64,000 bases of DNA from Blastococcus saxobsidens (GTDB lineage: Bacteria; Actinomycetota; Actinomycetes; Mycobacteriales; Geodermatophilaceae). How positions within the stretch are numbered: position 1 is the first letter of the stretch; every line of letters begins with the position of its first letter. Where the stretch lies: NCBI RefSeq assembly GCF_010682065.1, contig NZ_JAAGWG010000013.1, positions 1 to 64,000 of the forward strand, given 5' to 3'. The notes beneath the pieces are model-generated. The model made no database searches. It was not told the origin of the DNA and saw nothing but the letters and a program-made list of their open reading frames with translations. A program made the translations under genes and the position numbers. This document shows positions 39,046 through 46,772 of this stretch, piece after piece.

Positions 39046-39108
39046 GTGCTCGCCACGGTCAGCTTTTACTACGGTCACCGGGATCCGGTGTCCGTCACCG
39101 CCGGCTGA
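39046..39108 (+). CDS. Leader peptide with Phe-Tyr-Tyr, attenuator of chorismate mutase
   Basis: A 20-codon open frame from GTG to TGA. Codons 6-10 read Ser-Phe-Tyr-Tyr-Gly, so the ribosome reads three aromatic codons in a row, two of them for tyrosine. Immediately after them CACCGG-GAT-CCGGTG (39076-39090) can form a pause hairpin, and 16 bases past the stop lies an intrinsic terminator. This is the classical layout of an amino-acid attenuator: stalling at Phe/Tyr codons when charged tRNA is scarce would favour read-through into chorismate mutase, the first committed enzyme of Phe and Tyr synthesis. Confidence 0.75.
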   Translation: MLATVSFYYGHRDPVSVTAG

Positions 39109-39124
39109 GCACACGCCGCAACAG

Positions 39125-39161
39125 ACGCCCCGGGCCCGAGGAGCCCGGGGCGTTTCTCGTT
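39125..39161 (+). terminator. Intrinsic terminator of the chorismate mutase attenuator
   Basis: Perfect 11-bp stem: ACGCCCCGGGC (39125-39135) with GCCCGGGGCGT (39143-39153), 7-base loop, followed by a T-rich run (TTTCTCGTT). It lies between the leader stop and the chorismate mutase start, 44 bases before the ATG. U-rich tails are rare in this window, which argues for a real regulated terminator. Confidence 0.85.
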
Positions 39162-39196
39162 CTCAGGGGTCTCGGGCCAGAACCTAAGGACACCTC

Positions 39197-39472
39197 ATGA
39201 GCACCACCCCCGTCACCGTGACCGGCACCGACGTCGAGCGCATCGGCGCGCTGCGCACCGAGATCGACGCCTGCGACGCCGCGATCATCGAGCTCGTGCA
39301 GCGGCGCCTGGCCGTCTCGCAGGAGATCGGCGCCCTGCGCAAGGCCAGCGGCGGCACCCGGCTGAACCTCTCCCGCGAGCAGCAGGTCCTCTCCCGCTTC
39401 CGCGAGGCGCTCGGCCCCGACGGCGCCGCGCTGGGCATGATGCTGCTGCGGCAGGGCCGCGGCCGCCTCTGA
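39197..39472 (+). CDS. Chorismate mutase, AroQ class
   Basis: 91-residue all-helical enzyme turning chorismate into prephenate. The AroQ pattern is seen as RTEIDACDAAIIELVQRRLAVSQEIG, with further conserved Arg/Lys residues in LRKASGGTR and the terminal helix SREQQVLSRFREALG. Length matches the actinobacterial AroQ-delta type (Rv0948c), which as far as I recall is weak alone and activated by DAHP synthase. The ATG has AAGGA 6 bases upstream. Expression is probably set by the upstream attenuator. Confidence 0.93.
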   Translation: MSTTPVTVTGTDVERIGALRTEIDACDAAIIELVQRRLAVSQEIGALRKASGGTRLNLSREQQVLSRFREALGPDGAALGMMLLRQGRGRL

Positions 39473-39480
39473 AGAAGGCC

Positions 39481-39774
39481 TCAGGGGCCGCTGCGCCACA
39501 CCTGCGAGTCGTCGTCGCCCATCGCGGCGACCTCGAACACCCGGCCCGGGCACGCCCTGTTGGCCTCCTCGGCCAGGTCCTTGCCGAGGTCGAGCGCCGC
39601 GTCGAGATCGGCCGCCTCGCACTCGGTGGCCACCCGCAGCACCGCGCGGTCCGGCTCCCGCCACAGGCGCAGCTCCTGGTCGTCGGGGCGCAGCACGGCG
39701 CGGAGGGCGTCGATCGCGGCGTCGTCCAGCGGTGCGGAGGAGCGCAGCGCGACGGACAGGGTGAACGCAGGCAC
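39481..39774 (-). CDS. Uncharacterised small protein
   Basis: 97-residue acidic protein (VPAFTLSVALRSSAPLDDAA..., ending GDDDSQVWRSGP) with an alternating strand-helix pattern suggestive of a ferredoxin-like fold. No family recognised. GTG start, 7 bases after a CAGACT hexamer. It converges on the chorismate mutase gene with 8 bases between. Confidence 0.68.
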   Translation of the reverse strand: MPAFTLSVALRSSAPLDDAAIDALRAVLRPDDQELRLWREPDRAVLRVATECEAADLDAALDLGKDLAEEANRACPGRVFEVAAMGDDDSQVWRSGP

Positions 39775-39781
39775 GTCGAGG

Positions 39782-39787
39782 AGTCTG
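39782..39787 (-). promoter_or_regulatory. -10 hexamer CAGACT, leaderless start of the 97-residue protein gene
   Basis: CAGACT on the minus strand ends 7 bases before the GTG at 39774. Confidence 0.45.
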
Positions 39788-39820
39788 CGCGACCGCTCCC
39801 CCGGATCCACCGCCGGCCCG

Positions 39821-39847
39821 CGTCACACCCGCGCGGGCTGCGTCGTC
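39821..39847 (+). promoter_or_regulatory. ECF41-type promoter
   Basis: CGTCACA at 39821-39827 and CGTC at 39844-39847 are 16 bases apart, matching the ECF41 consensus I recall (TGTCACA, about 16 bases, CGTC). It lies 37 bases before the start of the carboxymuconolactone decarboxylase-like gene, itself overlapping the ECF41 sigma gene, so it would give autoregulation. Confidence 0.65.
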
Positions 39848-39884
39848 TCCATGGTCGGACCCCCACCGCCGAGAGGAACGACCC

Positions 39885-40442
39885 ATGGCCCGCATCCCGC
39901 TCGACCCGCCCCGCTCCACCTTCGTCCGGCTCACCGAGTGGTACTCCCGCCGTCGCTTCGGCGCCGTCCTGGACCCGGGCGCCGCGATGGCCCACAACGG
40001 ACGCGTGCTGCGCAGCCACGTGCGGCACGAGACGTCGCTGGCCCGGTGGAACCGGCTGGACCCGACGCTGAAGTCACTGGCCGTCATGGCGTCGGCGGCC
40101 ACGATCGGCTGCTCCTGGTGCCTGGACTTCGGCTACTGGGAGTCCACCGAGCGCGGGATCGACCCCCGGAAGCTGCGGGAGGTGCCCCGGTGGCGCGACA
40201 GCGACGCCTACTCCAGCCTCGAGCGGCAGGTCATGGCCTACGCCGAGGCGATGACGACGACGCCCCTGCAGGTGACCGACGAGATGGTGGCCGGGCTCCG
40301 CGACCACCTCGACGACGCCGAGCTCGTCGAGCTGACGATGATGATCTCCGTGGAGAACTCGCGGTCGCGCTTCAACAGCGCCCTGGGGCTGACCAGCCAG
40401 GGCTTCTCCGACCGCTGCGCCGCACCGGTCCGCGCCTCGTGA
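39885..40442 (+). CDS. Carboxymuconolactone decarboxylase (AhpD-like) family protein
   Basis: 185-residue protein with the AhpD-type core: conserved C-x-x-C in IGCSWCLDFGYW, preceded by KSLAVMASAA. The two Cys suggest peroxidase or thiol-redox activity. AGAGG lies 8-9 bases upstream of the ATG. Its stop overlaps the ECF41 sigma gene (GTGA). Such COE-class proteins are the standard genetic partners of ECF41 sigma factors, though their biochemical role there is unproven. Confidence 0.91.
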   Translation: MARIPLDPPRSTFVRLTEWYSRRRFGAVLDPGAAMAHNGRVLRSHVRHETSLARWNRLDPTLKSLAVMASAATIGCSWCLDFGYWESTERGIDPRKLREVPRWRDSDAYSSLERQVMAYAEAMTTTPLQVTDEMVAGLRDHLDDAELVELTMMISVENSRSRFNSALGLTSQGFSDRCAAPVRAS

Positions 40443-41332
40443 GCGCGCCCCTCGCCCCGTTCGACCGCCACCGCGGGCTGCTCTTCTCCGTGGCCTACCA
40501 GCTGCTGGGCAGCGTGGCCGACGCCGAGGACGTCGTGCAGGACACCTGGCTGCGCTGGTCGGCGGCCGACCGGGGCGAGGTCGCCGACGCACGCGCCTAC
40601 CTGGTGCGCATCGCCACCCACCTCGCCCTGGACCGGCTCGGCTCGGCCCGGGCTCGCCGGGAGAGCTACGTCGGGCCGTGGCTGCCCGAGCCGCTGCTGA
40701 CCGGCGACCGGGTCGCCGCGGCGCCGGCGCCGGCGGACCCGACGGAGGCGGCCGAGCTCGGCGAGCAGGTGTCGCTGGCCCTGCTCGTGGTGCTGGAGAG
40801 CCTCTCCCCCGCCGAGCGGGCGGTCTTCGTGCTGCGCGAGGTCTTCGGGCTGCCGGTCGCCGAGGTGGCCGCCGTCCTCGGGCGGACGGAGGCCGCCGTC
40901 CGCCAGACGGCGCACCGGGCGCGCGAGCACGTGGAGTCCCGCCGTCCCCGGTTCGAGACCGACCGCCGGGCGCAGCAGGAGGTCACCGAGCGCTTCCTGG
41001 CGGCCGCCGGTGGGGACGTCGACACGCTGCTCGCCGCGCTCGCCCCCGACGTCGTCCTGACCAGCGACGGCGGCGGCAAGGCGAAGGCGGCGCTGCGGCC
41101 GGTCGTGGGCGCGGACAAGGTGGCCCGGTTCCTGCTGGGCATCGCCGCCCAGGGCTGGGCCCTGTCCGGCCTGCGGATCGAGACCACCGAGGTCAACGGT
41201 GAGGCCGGCATCGCGGCGTGGGTGGACGGCGAGCCGCTGCTCGCGATGTCGCTGGTCACGGTCGACGGCGTCATCACCCAGGTCCTGGTCGTGCGCAACC
41301 CCGACAAACTGGCCGGTCTGCGAACGCATTAG
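40439..41332 (+). CDS. ECF41 family RNA polymerase sigma factor (SigJ-like)
   Basis: 297-residue extracytoplasmic-function sigma factor. Region 2 starts FDRHRGLLFSVAYQLLGS with AEDVVQDTWLRW; region 4 is LSPAERAVFVLREVFGL through EAAVRQTAHRAREHV. The linker has WLPEPLL and the C-terminal SnoaL-like extension has DGGGK and NPDKL, the marks of ECF41. This extension replaces an anti-sigma factor and tunes activity. GTG start overlaps the upstream stop. The promoter at 39821 fits its own consensus. Confidence 0.95.
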   Translation: MSAPLAPFDRHRGLLFSVAYQLLGSVADAEDVVQDTWLRWSAADRGEVADARAYLVRIATHLALDRLGSARARRESYVGPWLPEPLLTGDRVAAAPAPADPTEAAELGEQVSLALLVVLESLSPAERAVFVLREVFGLPVAEVAAVLGRTEAAVRQTAHRAREHVESRRPRFETDRRAQQEVTERFLAAAGGDVDTLLAALAPDVVLTSDGGGKAKAALRPVVGADKVARFLLGIAAQGWALSGLRIETTEVNGEAGIAAWVDGEPLLAMSLVTVDGVITQVLVVRNPDKLAGLRTH

Positions 41333-41395
41333 ATTGCGTCACGTCATCTGGCGCGCGCCGGATATGGGACCACGCGCCACGAGCGCGAGTGCTCG

Positions 41396-41411
41396 GTTAC
41401 ATTTCGGTCAC
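41396..41411 (+). promoter_or_regulatory. GTTAC-N6-GTCAC direct repeat upstream of the SpoIIE phosphatase gene
   Basis: GTTAC (41396-41400) and GTCAC (41407-41411) have the same 11-bp period as the pair before the M23 peptidase gene, 60 bases from the ATG. Possible site for an OmpR-family regulator such as MtrA. Confidence 0.3.
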
Positions 41412-41471
41412 GTCGGCACGCTGGATCCACCTGTGCCGCCCCGCCGGGGTCGTCCAGGATGCGAGGAGTGC

Positions 41472-43292
41472 ATGTCGGCAGTCCAGGTGGCGACCTCCCT
41501 GGTCCCGACCGACTTCCAGCTCCTGTTCGGCGCCCTTCCCACCGCCTTCCTGGTCATGGACCCTGACCTCGTCATCGTCGACGCGAACGCCGCCTACCTG
41601 GAACTCCTGGGCCGCCGACGCGAGGAGCTCGTCGGTCGGCCGGTCTTCGAGGCGTTCCCGCCGTCGCCGGACGCCCTGGACGAGCACGGCCGGAACCCGG
41701 TGCAGGTCTCCTTCGAGCGCGCCCGCGACACCGGCCAGATCGATCCGATGCCGATCGCCAAGTACGACGTCGTGGACGCGGTCACCGGCGAGCTCGGCGA
41801 GCGGTACTGGTCGCTCATCAGCGCCCCGGTGCTCGACGCCGACGGCCGTACCGTGCTGGTGCTGCAGCGGACCGAGGACGTGACGGCCTACGTCCGCGAG
41901 CGGTCGGCACCCGCCCGGGCCGGCGAGCCCGAGGACAGCCGTGCGATCCAGGCACTGGAGGCCGACCTGTACGCCCGCGTGCAGGAGCTCGCGGCCGTCC
42001 AGGAGGCCCGCGACACCGCCGCCCGGCGGCTCTCCAGCCTCGCGGAGGTGGCGCTGCAGCTGACGACGGCGGAGACGGTCGAGGACCTCGAGCGCATCGT
42101 GGTCAGCCGCGGGCTGGCCGTTCTGGGCGCCGACGGCGGCGGGATCATCTCCCCCGACGATCGCGGCGGCTGGCGGGCGACGCTCAGCGCGGCCCTGGGC
42201 GAGCAGGTGCAGCTCGGCTACGGCAACGTGCCCTACGACAGCCCGCTCCCTGCGCCGTGGGTGGCCCGCACCGGGCGGGAGCTGCTCCTCCCGACGGAGC
42301 GGTCCGGCCTGGCCTTCGACGACTCCATGGTCGGCGTCTACGCGGACATCGGCCGCTACGGCTGGGCGTTCCTCCCACTGACCGTCAGCGACGTGTGCGT
42401 CGGGAGCCTGGCGGTGGCCTGGGCGGAGGAGCATCCGTTCAGCAGCGACGAGCTGGAGCTGCTGCGGGTGTTCGCGGCGCAGTGCGCGCAGGTCCTGGTG
42501 CGGATCCGCGCGACGGCCGCGCAGCGGGCAGCCGCTGTCGCGGCGCAGGTGATGTCCGAGACGCTGCAGCGCAGCCTGCTCCAGCAACCGCCGACGCCGG
42601 AGACCCTGCAGCTCGCCGTGCGTTACCAGCCCGCCTCGCTGGGAGCCCACGTCGGCGGCGACTGGTACGACGCGTTCGTCACGACGAGGGGCGCGACGGT
42701 GCTGGTCGTCGGTGACGTCACCGGTCACGACGTCGAGGCGGCGGCGACGATGGGCCAGCTGCGCAACCTGCTGCGCGGCATGGCCTACGACTCCGACGAC
42801 GGCCCGGCGGCCCTGCTCGCCCGGCTCGACGGCGCCATGGGCGGCCTGCACGTGGGCACGCTTGCGACCGCGGTGCTGGGGCGGGTCGAGCAGCACGGCA
42901 CGGCCGAGGAGCCGGCCTGGCGGCTGAGCTGGTCCAGCGCAGGGCACCTCCCACCCCTGCTGCGTCGGCCGGACGGGACCGTCGAGGTGCTGGACGGCCG
43001 ACCCCAGCTGCTCCTGGGCCTGGACCCCGGCACCCCCCGGAGCGAGCGGGTCGTCGACCTGGAACCGGGCAGCACGGTGCTGCTCTACAGCGACGGCCTG
43101 GTCGAGACCCGGACCGCCGACCTGGACCACGGCATCGCCCGGCTCGCCGACGCACTGGCCCACCACGGGGACCTGGCACCGGAGGAGCTGTCCGACCGCG
43201 TGCTCGCCGAGGTGGCCCCGGGGGCGAACGACGACGACATCGCCCTGCTCGTCCTCCGGCCCGGTGCCCCGGGAACCGGGGAAGCGGGATGA
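41472..43292 (+). CDS. PAS-GAF-SpoIIE (PP2C) phosphatase
   Basis: 606-residue signalling phosphatase. PAS domain at about residues 10-135 (ALPTAFLVMDPDLVIVDANAAYLELLGR), a short coiled-coil linker (about 155-190), GAF domain at about 190-350, and the SpoIIE/PP2C domain at about 370-600 with GGDWYDAF, VVGDVTGHDVEAAATMGQLR, SSAGHLPPLL, LYSDGLVE and NDDDIALLVLR, so the metal-binding Asp residues are in place. It likely acts on an anti-anti-sigma factor, but none is encoded nearby. Its stop overlaps the PIG-L gene (ATGA). Confidence 0.93.
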   Translation: MSAVQVATSLVPTDFQLLFGALPTAFLVMDPDLVIVDANAAYLELLGRRREELVGRPVFEAFPPSPDALDEHGRNPVQVSFERARDTGQIDPMPIAKYDVVDAVTGELGERYWSLISAPVLDADGRTVLVLQRTEDVTAYVRERSAPARAGEPEDSRAIQALEADLYARVQELAAVQEARDTAARRLSSLAEVALQLTTAETVEDLERIVVSRGLAVLGADGGGIISPDDRGGWRATLSAALGEQVQLGYGNVPYDSPLPAPWVARTGRELLLPTERSGLAFDDSMVGVYADIGRYGWAFLPLTVSDVCVGSLAVAWAEEHPFSSDELELLRVFAAQCAQVLVRIRATAAQRAAAVAAQVMSETLQRSLLQQPPTPETLQLAVRYQPASLGAHVGGDWYDAFVTTRGATVLVVGDVTGHDVEAAATMGQLRNLLRGMAYDSDDGPAALLARLDGAMGGLHVGTLATAVLGRVEQHGTAEEPAWRLSWSSAGHLPPLLRRPDGTVEVLDGRPQLLLGLDPGTPRSERVVDLEPGSTVLLYSDGLVETRTADLDHGIARLADALAHHGDLAPEELSDRVLAEVAPGANDDDIALLVLRPGAPGTGEAG

Positions 43293-44023
43293 CCGGCCCG
43301 CTCCCCACCGCCCCCGCCGAGCACGTCGAGCGCGCGCTCTGCGTCCTCGCCCACCCCGACGACGTCGACTTCGGCAGCGCGGGAACGGTCGCCACGTGGA
43401 CGGCGGCCGGCACCGAGGTGACCTACCTGATCGTCACCGACGGCGACGCGGGCGGGTTCGACGAGACGCCGCGGGAGCAGATGGGTCCGCTGCGGCAGGC
43501 CGAGCAGCGCGCGGCCGCCGCGCAGGTCGGCGTCACCGACGTCCGGTTCCTCGGCCACCCCGACGGCCGGCTGGAGCTGACCCTGGACCTGCGCCGCGAC
43601 ATCAGCCGGGTGATCCGCCAGGTGCGCCCGCAGCGGGTGCTCACCAGTTCGCCGGAGCGCTGGTGGGAGCGGATCGCGGCCAGCCACCCCGACCACATGA
43701 CCGTCGGGGAGTCGACCCTGCGCGCGGTCTACCCCGACGCCCGCAACCCGTTCGCCTTCCCCGAGCTGCTGGCCGACGAGGGCCTGGAGGCCTGGACCGT
43801 CGCGGAGGTGTGGCTGGGCGCCAGCCCGCGCGCCGACCACGCCGTCGACGTCACCGACGTGGTGGACCGCAAGCTCGCCGCGCTGCGCTGCCACGTCAGC
43901 CAGGTGGGCCACATGGCCGACCTCGACGAGTTCGTCACCGCGTGGATGCGGCAGAACGGCCGGACCCACGGGCTGCCCGACGGCCGGCTCGCCGAGGTCT
44001 TCCAGGTGGTCCACACCGCCTGA
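43289..44023 (+). CDS. PIG-L family deacetylase (MshB-like)
   Basis: 244-residue zinc-dependent deacetylase with AHPDDVDFGSAG near the N-terminus, the Asp/Arg region GDAGGFDETPREQMG and second zinc segment SHPDHMTVGE. Relatives deacetylate GlcNAc-inositol (mycothiol synthesis) or mycothiol conjugates. ATG overlaps the phosphatase stop. Whether this is MshB, Mca or a conjugate amidase cannot be decided here; its length is shorter than MshB (about 300). Confidence 0.88.
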   Translation: MTGPLPTAPAEHVERALCVLAHPDDVDFGSAGTVATWTAAGTEVTYLIVTDGDAGGFDETPREQMGPLRQAEQRAAAAQVGVTDVRFLGHPDGRLELTLDLRRDISRVIRQVRPQRVLTSSPERWWERIAASHPDHMTVGESTLRAVYPDARNPFAFPELLADEGLEAWTVAEVWLGASPRADHAVDVTDVVDRKLAALRCHVSQVGHMADLDEFVTAWMRQNGRTHGLPDGRLAEVFQVVHTA

Positions 44024-44060
44024 GCCGATCAGTTCGCGGCAGCCCCGCGGTCTGACCCCC

Positions 44061-45218
44061 ATGGACGATCGGGCAGGACGGATCGAGGCGGCGGTGGCCG
44101 GAGCGGTCGCCGCCGGGCAGGTGCCGGGCGCGGCCTGGTGGGTCGGCGAGGACGGCGCGGTGCTCGGCTGCGGGGCGGCCGGGACGCGCACGCCGGGCGC
44201 GGCGGACCCGGTCGGGGTCGACGACGTCTTCCGGATCTCGTCGGTGACCAAGCCGGTCGTCGCGGCGGCGGCGATGTCGCTGGTCGACGAGGGCCTGCTC
44301 GGGCTGGACGAGCCGGTCGACGCGCTCCTCCCCGAGCTCGCCGATCGGCAGGTCCTCGTCGACGCCGGCGATCCGGCCACCGGGACGGAGCCGGCATCCC
44401 GGCCGATCACCGTGCGCGACGTGCTCACCTTCCGGCTGGGCCTGGGGTTCGACTTCACCGTGCCGTGGCCGGCTCCGGGCATGGCGGCGATGGCCGCGGC
44501 CGGACTGCCCCTGGGTCCCCCGGCCCCGCAGGCCGCACCCGAGGCGGACGAGTGGCTGCGCCGGCTGGCCGGCGTCCCGCTGACGCACCAGCCCGGGACG
44601 CGCTGGCTGTACCACGTGGGGGCGAGCGTGCTGGGCGTCCTGGTGGCCCGGGCGGCCGGCCGAGCGCTCCCCGAGGTCCTCGCCGAACGGGTCCTGCGGC
44701 CGCTCGGGATGGCCAGCACCGGCTTCGGTGTGCCGCCGTCGGCCCGAGAGCGCCTGGGCCCGCACTGGACCCCGCCCGCGCCCGACGGCGCCCGCGAGGT
44801 CTACGACGCCGCGGACGGGCAGTGGTCCCGGCCGCCGGCCTTTCCCGACGGCGGTGACGGCCTGGTGTCCACCGTCGACGACCTCGCCGCCTTCGCCACC
44901 ATGCTGGCCGGCGGAGGGCGAGCCCGGGACGGGTCGCGGGTGCTCGGCGCGGAGGTGGTCCGCGCCATGACCACCGAGCAGGTCGGCCCGGTCGACGACG
45001 AGGGCGGTGGGTGGGGGCTGGGCCTCGGCGTCCGTCGCACCGACGAGCCCGGGGGCCGCCACGCCGGGTCCTACGGCTGGGACGGCGGGCTGGGCAGCAG
45101 CTGGTGGACCGACCCGGTGACCGGGGTGACGGCCGTGCTGCTGACCAACCAGATGTGGGCCTCGCCCCAGCCGCCGCCGCTGTTCGGCGCGTTCCGGCAG
45201 GCCGCCTTCGGCGCCTGA
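44061..45218 (+). CDS. Serine hydrolase, class C beta-lactamase fold
   Basis: 385-residue beta-lactamase/DD-peptidase fold protein without signal peptide. Catalytic S-x-x-K is SVTK in RISSVTKPVV, the Tyr motif is YHVGAS, and the third motif is HAGSYGWDG. Likely an esterase or peptidase rather than a lactamase. It follows the PIG-L gene by 37 bases. Confidence 0.9.
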   Translation: MDDRAGRIEAAVAGAVAAGQVPGAAWWVGEDGAVLGCGAAGTRTPGAADPVGVDDVFRISSVTKPVVAAAAMSLVDEGLLGLDEPVDALLPELADRQVLVDAGDPATGTEPASRPITVRDVLTFRLGLGFDFTVPWPAPGMAAMAAAGLPLGPPAPQAAPEADEWLRRLAGVPLTHQPGTRWLYHVGASVLGVLVARAAGRALPEVLAERVLRPLGMASTGFGVPPSARERLGPHWTPPAPDGAREVYDAADGQWSRPPAFPDGGDGLVSTVDDLAAFATMLAGGGRARDGSRVLGAEVVRAMTTEQVGPVDDEGGGWGLGLGVRRTDEPGGRHAGSYGWDGGLGSSWWTDPVTGVTAVLLTNQMWASPQPPPLFGAFRQAAFGA

Positions 45219-45240
45219 GACCGGCTCGCCCCCGCCGAAA

Positions 45241-45258
45241 CGGGATGGCAACATCCCG
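45241..45258 (+). terminator. Hairpin with GCAA tetraloop after the serine hydrolase gene
   Basis: CGGGATG and CATCCCG close a GCAA (GNRA-type) tetraloop, 22 bases past the stop. Short but unusually stable loop; no U-run. Confidence 0.5.
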
Positions 45259-45335
45259 CCCCCGGATCGGCACGAGGACGCAACACGGGCCACGTAGAAC
45301 AGCCCCGACCGCTCAGCACGGCACCGGGAGAGCAC

Positions 45336-46721
45336 ATGACCACGACGTCGCACGACCACACCGGCTCCGCGCCCGACCCGCAGGAGGCGGCCGAGCGCCT
45401 GGAGCGCGGACTGGGCCGGCGCGGCTTCGTGCAGGCCGCACTGGCCACCGGCGCCCTGATGGCCGCGGGCGTGGCCACGGCCGGGCCGGCCACCGCCACA
45501 CCGCCCGGCCGCACCCGGCTGCCGGGCGAGATCCTGCAGCCGGGCAAGGGCCCCATCGACGGTGACGTCTACCTGCCGTCGCGGGTCGACGAGGTCCGCT
45601 GGGGCTACCTGCCGCGGACGACGGACAAGCCGGTCGTCCGCATCCGCTCGGGCCGCACCATCACGATCGACACGGTCAGCCACGAGGGGATCCTCGAGGA
45701 CCAGGGGCGCGACCCGGTCGCCTGGTTCGGCAGCAAGGGCGTGCCCCGCAACCGCGTCCTGGACGACGCCGTCGCCATCGCCAAGGGGTACGCGCGGCAC
45801 CCGCGCAGCTTCGACGCCGACGGCCCGCACGTGGTCACCGGCCCGGTGTACGTCGAGGGCGCCGCCCCGGGTGACGTGCTCAAGATCGAACCGCTCTCGG
45901 CGCTGCCCCGCGTGCCGTACGGCGTCATCAGCAGCCGGCACGGCAAGGGCGCGCTCGCGGCCGGGTTCGCGGCCAACCCCGGCGACATCAGCACTGCCGA
46001 GGTCCTGCCGGCGGCCGCGACCGACGGGCGCGCCACCAAGGACCCGACGAAGTACGGCAACGTCTCGCACTTCACGCCCCTGTCGACCAGCCGGGGCGTC
46101 GTCCGGGCTTCCCTCCCGCGTGGCCGGCACGGTTCGGTGGCGTGGCCGGTGGACCCGTTCGCCGGGTTGATGGCCGTCGCCACGGTCGCCGACGCACCGG
46201 TGCTCAACGACCCGCTGGTCAACTCGATCCCGCCGACCGTGGGTGGCGGCAACATCGACGTCAACCTGCTCGGCGTGGGCTCGGCGTTCTACCTGCCGGT
46301 GGTCGCCGACGGCGCACTCTTCTCCGTCGGCGACCCGCACATGTCCATGGGCAGCGGCGAGGTCGCGCTCACCGCCCTGGAGGGATCGCTGCGGCTGACC
46401 TTCCGGCTGACGGTGTGCAGGAAGGGCTCGAAGGACGCGCCGTCGGTGGCCTACCGCTACCCGTTCGGGGAGACACCGGAGTCCTGGATCCCGATCGGCC
46501 TGTCCGACCCCGACGGCGCCCGCTTCGGGCAGGGCGGCGACCTCGACGTCGCCAACCGCCGGGCGGTGATCCACGCCCTGGACTTCCTGCAGAACGACCT
46601 CGGGATGGACCGGATGGTCGCCTACGCCTACCTGTCCGCAGCGGTGGACTTCGAGGTGTCCCAGGTGGTCGACCGCACCGTCGGCGTGCACGCGGTCATC
46701 CCCAAGAGCCACTTCGGCTGA
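45336..46721 (+). CDS. Acetamidase/formamidase family protein, Tat-exported
   Basis: 461-residue protein with a twin-arginine signal peptide (GRRGFVQAALATGALMAAGVA, about residues 28-50), so it is folded before export. The mature domain follows the FmdA/AmdA family: SHEGILEDQ, VTGPVYVEGAAPGDVLKIE, VGGGNIDVNLLGVGS and SVGDPHMSMGSGEVALTALE. The Asp-Pro-His-near-Glu segment belongs to the family's metal/active region. It may hydrolyse small amides outside the cell. GGGAG stands about 5 bases before the ATG. Confidence 0.88.
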   Translation: MTTTSHDHTGSAPDPQEAAERLERGLGRRGFVQAALATGALMAAGVATAGPATATPPGRTRLPGEILQPGKGPIDGDVYLPSRVDEVRWGYLPRTTDKPVVRIRSGRTITIDTVSHEGILEDQGRDPVAWFGSKGVPRNRVLDDAVAIAKGYARHPRSFDADGPHVVTGPVYVEGAAPGDVLKIEPLSALPRVPYGVISSRHGKGALAAGFAANPGDISTAEVLPAAATDGRATKDPTKYGNVSHFTPLSTSRGVVRASLPRGRHGSVAWPVDPFAGLMAVATVADAPVLNDPLVNSIPPTVGGGNIDVNLLGVGSAFYLPVVADGALFSVGDPHMSMGSGEVALTALEGSLRLTFRLTVCRKGSKDAPSVAYRYPFGETPESWIPIGLSDPDGARFGQGGDLDVANRRAVIHALDFLQNDLGMDRMVAYAYLSAAVDFEVSQVVDRTVGVHAVIPKSHFG

Positions 46722-46760
46722 GCCGCGCGGGCGGCCCCCGCGGGAGGCCGCCCGCGCGGC
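46722..46760. terminator. Perfect 15-bp hairpin after the acetamidase-like gene
   Basis: GCCGCGCGGGCGGCC (46722-46736) pairs fully with 46746-46760; loop of 9 bases. It starts one base after the stop codon and ends 12 bases before the next start. Confidence 0.75.
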
Positions 46761-46772
46761 ATGATCGCGCGC

